A stretch of 64,000 nt of DNA from Hymenopus coronatus (Eukaryota > Arthropoda > Insecta > Mantodea > Hymenopodidae): positions 439,331,259-439,395,258 of the forward strand of contig CM060900.1 of the NCBI GenBank assembly GCA_030762935.1, given 5' to 3'. The notes under the pieces were generated by a model that was not told the DNA's origin, searched no databases, and saw nothing but the letters and a program-made list of their open reading frames with translations. The translations under genes were made by a program, and so were the position numbers. Positions 57,935 to 64,000 of the stretch are shown piece by piece (the stretch's first letter is position 1; each line of letters starts with the position of its first letter).

Positions 57935-60120
57935 TGTTATTTTTCTTCTTTGTTTTCTTTAAAAGTTGTATATGAGTGTGTAATATTGTTTGAAATTTTG
58001 CTATTATATTCTTATTTAACATTGTAACATTGCCAAAACGAGATGTGTCGCGGAAAAACAGAGCATATTTTGAATTCTGTGCACTGATATTAGTAACATT
58101 CAAATATTTTTAATCGTACCTCAGGATAAAGTGTTCATTTGTAACCTTTATTTGGCAGAATAACAATATTGTTATAGCATCTAAAATATAAGGAAATAGA
58201 CTTTAAAAGATTGACCACAAATATTTGGGGAGACATACTCCTCCCGCAGTCTCTAGATTAAAGCGCTGCTTTCGACACCATCTCATATTGCTTGTCAGCT
58301 TGCTTCTGTGCTCCTTCCTTCAATTTTTCCTACTTTATTTTTATACATACCTTTAACGTATCGAGGTAATGTCGAGAATAGGTTTTTATCAATTTGAAGT
58401 GTTGACACTGACAAAACCACTCGATTTAGGTAAGTCGTAAAATGAGGTGCTTACAAAACCGATCAGGCAGGCCCTAACGGGATGAAAGTGATTTTAAAAA
58501 AAATTAATTTAACAAAGCAAAAAAACACATCATTTAAATACTTCTAACTATATGAAATGTAATATTATTTGTTGATTTGTTTTCATTAAAAAAAAACGGG
58601 AAATTTCATCTCTGTATGTGTCGCAAGCTCCAGCTCGGGCAAAAAGCGCGGGATTCGGAAGCGGCCCCTAACGGAATACAAAGCGGCGCCCAATGAATGG
58701 AACAGTACTGCCAGTAGCGTCATAGTCTTGCATGATACATCCCCTTTAGAATTGAATTGGTAATTGAAGACAGCTCACATTCACTAAATTCAAATTTTAA
58801 AAAAATAAATGGAAGAAAAAAGAAGAAGAAAAGAAATATATTTTAAATAGAAACAAATTGACAATTTTTGCTTCATTCAATGTCACGTTAGTAATACTAC
58901 AGCAGAATTGGACAACTAAGAACTTTTATTTTTAGTAGCTTGCCATTTCAAAAATCAGGCTACTTATTGTATAACTTAGACATTACGTTTACAAACTCTA
59001 TAATGTTCTAGAAATAAATTTTGCAATGACCATTTTACTCTTGAGAAAGCTGCGAAGCTTCACTTACAATTTCAATATATTTGTTTATAAATATTTTGGT
59101 ATTTTTTCATGGAAATTGAAAGGAGATAAAATTGTAAAATGAAATGAAACTCAAGTCTTCTACATCATATTCATCGTTAGCCCTGTTGTTTGGTCATTGT
59201 CAAACCTCTGCATATAACTCGACTAATTCGGGAACAATTACATTTTCTTTTATTACATCCTCTATTTTCCTCACATTGATAGGTACTTTACTCAATGAAT
59301 ATTTGCAGGTTTTGCAGGAAGTGTAGTCACCTTTATAGGTTATGGAAAAGGTGAAAATGCTCTTTACTTACGCCATCAATGATTTAAAAATGTATCTTTA
59401 ACAGACTATTTAATGACTTATCCATGCCGTTTCACCTACTCCTAATCATACTAATAAAAAAAAGTATATAAGAAAGCTGACCCATGGTCTTTATGCAATG
59501 CCCGATTCAACTATGTTGGAAATCGCAATATTGGAGATTTCAATAATTGAGAAAACGTTATCGTCTTTTAAAAAATAACAACAACAAAAAAAAAAAAAAA
59601 ACTCGACATTTGAGCATGCGGAATGTATTACAGCGGGGACGATTTCAAACGACCTGTTAATGTATTCTTCAACTACACATATTGTCCCGCGTCTCACAAA
59701 TAAAAGTAATGCTACCTATGGGGGATAAAAATATTAAGCTCCTCGAGTAGTTTACTATAATGAAATATCACGTTAGATTCAAATTAATAAATTAACTATG
59801 CTTCATGTGTAGATCCTCTACTCCGAGCAGTACGTTGTGACGTTCTTTAACTTGAGAACTTCAAAGGACTCAATAAGTTTATCTCACACATTATGCAGAC
59901 ACGCCCTCCTCTAGAATTAACAGACATTTAGCTGCTACTTTTAAATTATCAGTTTGGCTACTTTTCTAGTGTACAATATTTATTTAAAATGAATGCGGCA
60001 CTGAGTTTTCCATCCTTTTGATTGCCACATCTACCTACCAAAATATTAACGACTCTCTGAAGACTTGATATTTTTATAGGTGGAAGGAATTGCTAAAAGT
60101 AATCAATCGCAAAAACAACT
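57935..60120. other. Unassigned AT-rich DNA
   Basis: A CpG-richer patch lies at about 58630-58720. Otherwise no gene or repeat family recognised. Confidence 0.4.
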
Positions 60121-60124
60121 TTCT

Positions 60125-60365
60125 TTCGCCCGCCTCGTTCATATGGGATAGCGTGTCTGTTTCACCTGCAAGAGGTCGCGAGTTCGAATCTGGTTTGGGT
60201 GAGTTGCACGAATAAATATTTCCCGAGATTCCCCCTTATTCTGAGAAGACGAATGTCGAGTAACTTTAAGCTCCATTGACCCCAATGTTATATGATAATC
60301 AACTAACCAATTTCATTCGTCGTCCGATATGATCAATCAGGTTAAAGAACGCCAAACTACAAAAC
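60125..60365 (+). mobile_element. tRNA-derived SINE, family S4-like
   Basis: B box GCGAGTTCGAATCTGG near 60178. The tail contains GTCGTCCGATATGATCAATC, like the S4 phrase at 35.2 kb. Confidence 0.55.
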
Positions 60366-60729
60366 AAAAAATAAAGAAAGAAACTTTCTTTTGTTTTTGT
60401 TTGTGAATGACCTCAGCCTTTGTTATACTTCCTTGTGTTTGTAAATATAGTCTCGATGTCTGGCTTTCGCAAAACAACTACATATGTGCTTTATTACGGC
60501 AAAGCCCACTTTCTGTGGTCTGTCCATTTTATAGCGAAAAATTCCTGCTAACTAAATTAGACAATCATAAAAGTCATATGACAGTTGTTTGTTGGCAAGG
60601 AAGCATCATTGAAAAATGATAATTTGTCCGGCGAACTTGTCTGTAGATCCAAGTACTGAATTCCATTATTCTTAATAATCAGCTGGGTTACCAGTAGTGA
60701 CTTACCTTTCTGTTAATATTGCAAACAAA

Positions 60730-60756
60730 TACGAGGGTGGATCAAAAAGTAAGGCA
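60730..60756 (+). mobile_element. Isolated mariner end
   Basis: TA followed by CGAGGGTGGATCAAAAAGTA looks like the terminal repeat of a mariner. No transposase or second end is seen before the poly(T) of the next SINE. Confidence 0.4.
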
Positions 60757-60762
60757 CAATAA

Positions 60763-61262
60763 TTTTTTTTTTTTTTTTTTTTTTTTGCACTGCGATCTCC
60801 ATAGATCTATCATGACTACCACTCCCCTTCATAGAGGAAGGAATAAAGTTAATGTGTCGCAGGAGGCTACAGGCCGCAGGTAAATGGGACAACGAGATGC
60901 AGAAGGCCTAACAGCTCCAGACTCGAAGATCCATCGTACTGCTATAGCTACCCAGAGACGCAGATGAACGACCCGTCCGTCGACCAAGCAACCCTCTACT
61001 GTCTACCTCAAGTACCCTTTTCCTTGAGAAAGCATTGACGTCATCTGTCTGACACTGGCTAACGCCATGAAACCTAGAAGCACACCTGAAAGAAGGAAAC
61101 GAAATGAAAGGGAAATGATGGACAGGAAATTGAGGTAGATAAGAAACAAGCGCAGCATGCGCCTACCGAGCAGGAAAACTACGAAAACTCGAGTCAGAGT
61201 GGGTAGTCAACAGGAACTGAACTAGAGCGCTAGCCTCACACGTTACTATGGAGTCATTTCGT
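60763..61262 (-). mobile_element. SINE family S2 (b type), with poly(A) tail
   Basis: The inverted poly(A) is T24 at 60763-60786. The body shares GTCGACCAAGCAACCCTCTA and GAAACCTAGAAGCACACC with the copy at 5.7-5.97 kb. The head (GAACTGAACTAGAGCGC) is decayed. Confidence 0.65.
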
Positions 61263-61269
61263 TCAGTAA

Positions 61270-62355
61270 ATTAAAAGGTAGGTGGGTAGTAGCTTTAATT
61301 GAACACTAACATAAGAAACGAGATATATCTTTGGTTATATCTTTTCCTTTGTCTCTCATCAATCTATTCAAAGAGTATGAATGTTATGAATGACCAACCG
61401 TACGCGATTCAGTCAGCCAAGCCGATGGTGAACTCTTTGAGCGCGGGACATTCGAGAAAGCAACCCCGTATTATGGTGAAGTCCGCTTAGCATTGGAAAA
61501 TACTTTTTTTGCTGGCTACATTTCGAGAAAGTACGCCAACTAGCAAATTCGGAAAATTGCATTAATGTCTCTTCCCAGCAAGAGGGAACTATAAAAATAA
61601 GGCAGAAAATACTAGATAATTATTGTTACAAACATTATAGTTAACCGTTGTTTTGATTTCTCACACCACAAATATATAACTGTGTGTCTATAAGAACCAT
61701 TTGGAGAGAAAGCTTATTCTGATTAACAGGCAGCACGTAGAACAATAAGCTCTTTTATGATTAATTTGTAGGACAGCTATGAAAATAAAATTTAAATTAG
61801 ATATAATACTGTGGTTTCTTTAGTTAGAATGTTTTAGTGCGTTATCTGCTAAAACGCTTTTCCTGCAAAGATTTCCTCTAAAATCAGAGAATCGTGATGT
61901 ACAGAATCTTATCATTTCTTGTGATATGAATTTTCACCGTTTTACGAAATGGCTGACTGGGAACTCTTTTATTTTTCCTACAATTGTTTCATTTGGGAAC
62001 CAATGTACACATGGTGGGAATCTACAAGGAAAAATACCGACAACGTTGGGAAATCTAGTAATGTCTTAATTCTAGCCATTGCTCCAAACCCTTATCTTTA
62101 TTCTTTTTCAGAAAACCAACTAATTTGTTATATAAGCGTAGTAGTTTTTTTTAAATAGTTTCAAAGAATAGTCGATACATTTCTCAAGTCAATTTATCTC
62201 TTTTGCAGTTGAACATACTGCAAGATTTATAGCGTATTTCTACATAAAATGGTTAAGTAAGTCCAAAGAGTAATATTTTCCCACTTCCTAATGAAATGAG
62301 GGTTGTGTCTACAGGTAGGAGGACCAGATCAAATTTTCCAAACCGGGACACGTGA
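61270..62355. other. Unassigned AT-rich DNA
   Basis: No feature recognised. Frames at 61299-61490 and 61949-62158 have no known domains. Confidence 0.4.
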
Positions 62356-62364
62356 AGAAAAAAA

Positions 62365-62649
62365 TCTGAAATACTACACTCGCATGACTTTCTCTAACTG
62401 TTCCACAAACAGATCTTACAAAAGATTAGTCTCCTTTCTACACCATGCTAATTGAAATAAGAATTAGCAGAATGTACTTATTACTTAGTTCCTTATAAGT
62501 AGAAGGGATCTAAAGGAATGTGCTGTGCTAAAACGATAATCAAATGTTTTAAAAAGATATCGTTATGCGATTGTCGTTGAAATTGACTTCTTTGCACGGC
62601 CAGGCGTAGAAAAAAAGGAAAACTGACACGTCCTGTCTGAGAAAAGTAC
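62365..62649 (+). mobile_element. R1 repeat, left third, cut by R2
   Basis: It starts TCTGAAATACTACACTC with ACTTTCTCTAAC inside. The body follows to GTCTGAGAAAAGTA and changes abruptly into repeat block R2. Confidence 0.8.
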
Positions 62650-63513
62650 AGGTGTCCCAGAATTCAGCCGCACAAATTGGCAGGATTGTAGAGGGGTCCT
62701 AGATAAACAGTTTGAGATAGGGAACCAAACATCCCTTTTGCCAAATGTCAAAGTTATGGCATGTTTTCTGGATCCACAACAATGGCCGTAACTTAAAAGA
62801 CTGTGGACGTGTGTGTCCTATTTTCATTTAGAATGCCTCATTTGTATGCCAGTAATTGAATGAATGCAGTATGGGTGTACAATCCATACAATATTGAAAA
62901 TTATTGAACTTGCAAATTTGGCAAAATTGCCTGTTCTTTCAGGATGTGCACGTCACTGATAACAGTTCGGGTGATTTCAGATTATATGTAGTTAGCGAGA
63001 GCCCTCCGCTATAACATACTAGTGGGTGTGTTAGTAAACCGTTGGTCATCAAATCTGATAATACAAAGTTCACGCCGCTCTCTAAAGTTACACTTTTTTT
63101 AGTTTTTAATTTTCTTGTTTTTCTCAAAGAGGTACACAATTTGAGCAGCAATAATACGCTTAGTTTAAATTTCTGAAGCCAAGACGATAAACACTCCAGT
63201 ACAAATTACCTTCAAAAGACTGAATGATATCTACGCAGTGTTCAACATTAAGTGCAATAATAGTCAAAGAACCTGCGTACATTAATGCAATAAAACAAAT
63301 AGATTTGCTGAAATAATTTATGTAACGTGTGCTATGAAACGTAGTAACTGAACTATGTTTTGGTGTGGAATAAAAAAAACTGATCATTGCTTTGATTCGA
63401 ACAGTAGTACTTTGAATTTATCCGTGTGTAGGCATGGTGCCGTTTTAACCACTTGAGCTACTGTTGGCCTGCGAGAACGTCCTTCTGAAAATCTTGTCTA
63501 ATGGCTACACGTG
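62650..63513 (+). repeat. Repeat block R2, copy 2
   Basis: Collinear with 40648-41955 without the 460-bp insert there. Shared words include GGCAGGATTGTAGAGG, TATGCCAGTAATTGAA, GAGGTACACAATTTGAGCAG and TTTCTGAAGCCAAGACGATA. Near 63440 the minus strand reads AACAGTAGCTCAAGTGGTTA (A box) and then CTGTTCGAATCAAAGC (B box), a tRNA-like head. The rest of R1 does not resume after it within the window. Confidence 0.75.
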
Positions 63514-63519
63514 ACTACT

Positions 63520-64000
63520 GTGAGGACCATCATCACCAAACATTGTGTTCATATTGTGAAAGTTCTTTATCCATGTTTCATAGTTAAAAGGAACCTCTTA
63601 GGTTTTCCTTAAATGTTATTATTAATTATGTATTTATATTCTAAGATTCTCAGAGATATGTAAAGCATGTAATGCTGATCGATCATTAATAAAATTAAAA
63701 AAAATATTGGTAAAGTATACACGTTATGTGTAGGGAAATAAATTGTTTCAACAAGATGCGAAACGGAGATCACACAGACTAACATCCTAGGTAATCTAAG
63801 CCGAGCTCATGTGATTTTTGGTGATACGTGGTACCATTGCTTAAGATGTCCGTTGAATCAGATGAATAATTTACTGACAGGAACTTTAGCTGCATGTGCT
63901 GAGGTTCATTTCTTCGTAGGTGCAAACTCTGCAGGGATGTTACAGGTTGTCACATTGAACAGTTCCTTTGGTGACTTGTTGTATTTTGTGTTTCGGATAG
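63520..64000. other. Unassigned DNA to window end
   Basis: Nothing recognised. Confidence 0.35.

Noticed and set aside
1..64000. CRISPR arrays, bacterial operons or an integrated virus
   Set aside because: There are no regularly spaced direct repeats, no ribosome-binding sites with compact genes, and no viral structural or polymerase motifs. Repeats are dispersed and eukaryotic in type.

Overview
The window looks like nuclear DNA of a large-genome arthropod, most likely an insect. It is AT-rich, has no operons or Shine-Dalgarno sites, and no open frame is long enough for an intact gene. It is packed with degraded transposon families typical of insects: mariner, hAT, piggyBac, a DUF4817-type DDE transposon, non-LTR retrotransposons and many tRNA-derived SINEs. 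I cannot fix the species. A polyneopteran (cockroach, termite or stick-insect group) would fit, but that is a guess. I see no functional host protein-coding gene, rRNA, true tRNA or CRISPR array.

The dominant component is a non-coding dispersed repeat, called R1 here. It is about 0.85-0.9 kb, and about 18 segments in both orientations cover roughly 11 kb by eye. In the orientation called + it starts TCTGATGTGTTCC, has ACTTTCTCTAGC about 20 bases inside, and ends in an imperfect hairpin followed by GCTAGAGAAAGTAAAAAT. The end is therefore also an inverted copy of the subterminal motif. The hairpin stays paired in several copies although its sequence differs. I recognise no coding function and cannot place R1 in a named family. 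It is the best candidate for something undescribed.

Layout. 0-10 kb: AT-rich DNA, R1 copies, a LINE 3' end on the minus strand (4.6-5.1 kb), SINEs, and an R1 copy split by a deleted mariner (7.97-8.80 kb). 10-16.7 kb: a fold-back element (10.26-10.52 kb), a head-to-head SINE palindrome (12.15-12.6 kb), and an R1 copy split by a SINE. 18-25.5 kb: three consecutive R1 copies in one orientation, one with a CT expansion, then SINEs and two stacked R1 right ends. 25.6-28.7 kb: a graveyard of SINE, LINE remnant, transposase N-terminal fragment and a complete but frameshifted 1.38-kb DDE transposon with 2-bp TA duplications. 29-36.3 kb: SINEs, a hAT-like remnant (about 32.4-33.0 kb) and R1. 37.05-38.33 kb: a full-length mariner with TIRs and a broken transposase. 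39.7-51.2 kb: R1 copies, repeat block R2, mixed tRNA-derived SINEs, and a 1.12-kb hAT element with matching TIRs and 8-bp target duplications. 51.6-53.1 kb: the main stretch without obvious repeats. It holds CpG-rich DNA with NRF-1-like and YY1-like motifs and could be a host promoter, but this is unproven. 53.2-58 kb: SINE, R1 with a GT expansion, SINE, a piggyBac remnant and a pseudogene of an uncharacterised arthropod protein family with an EGERxHQD motif. 60-64 kb: SINEs, an R1 left end cut by a second copy of R2.

Nothing here forms a pathway. What the sequence shows is a history of insertions: R1 is older than the mariner and SINE that interrupt it, and SINEs repeatedly sit in inverted pairs. 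SINE families are labelled S1-S8 for internal reference only. Family assignments come from reading the sequence by eye, so boundaries are usually good to about 5-20 bases.
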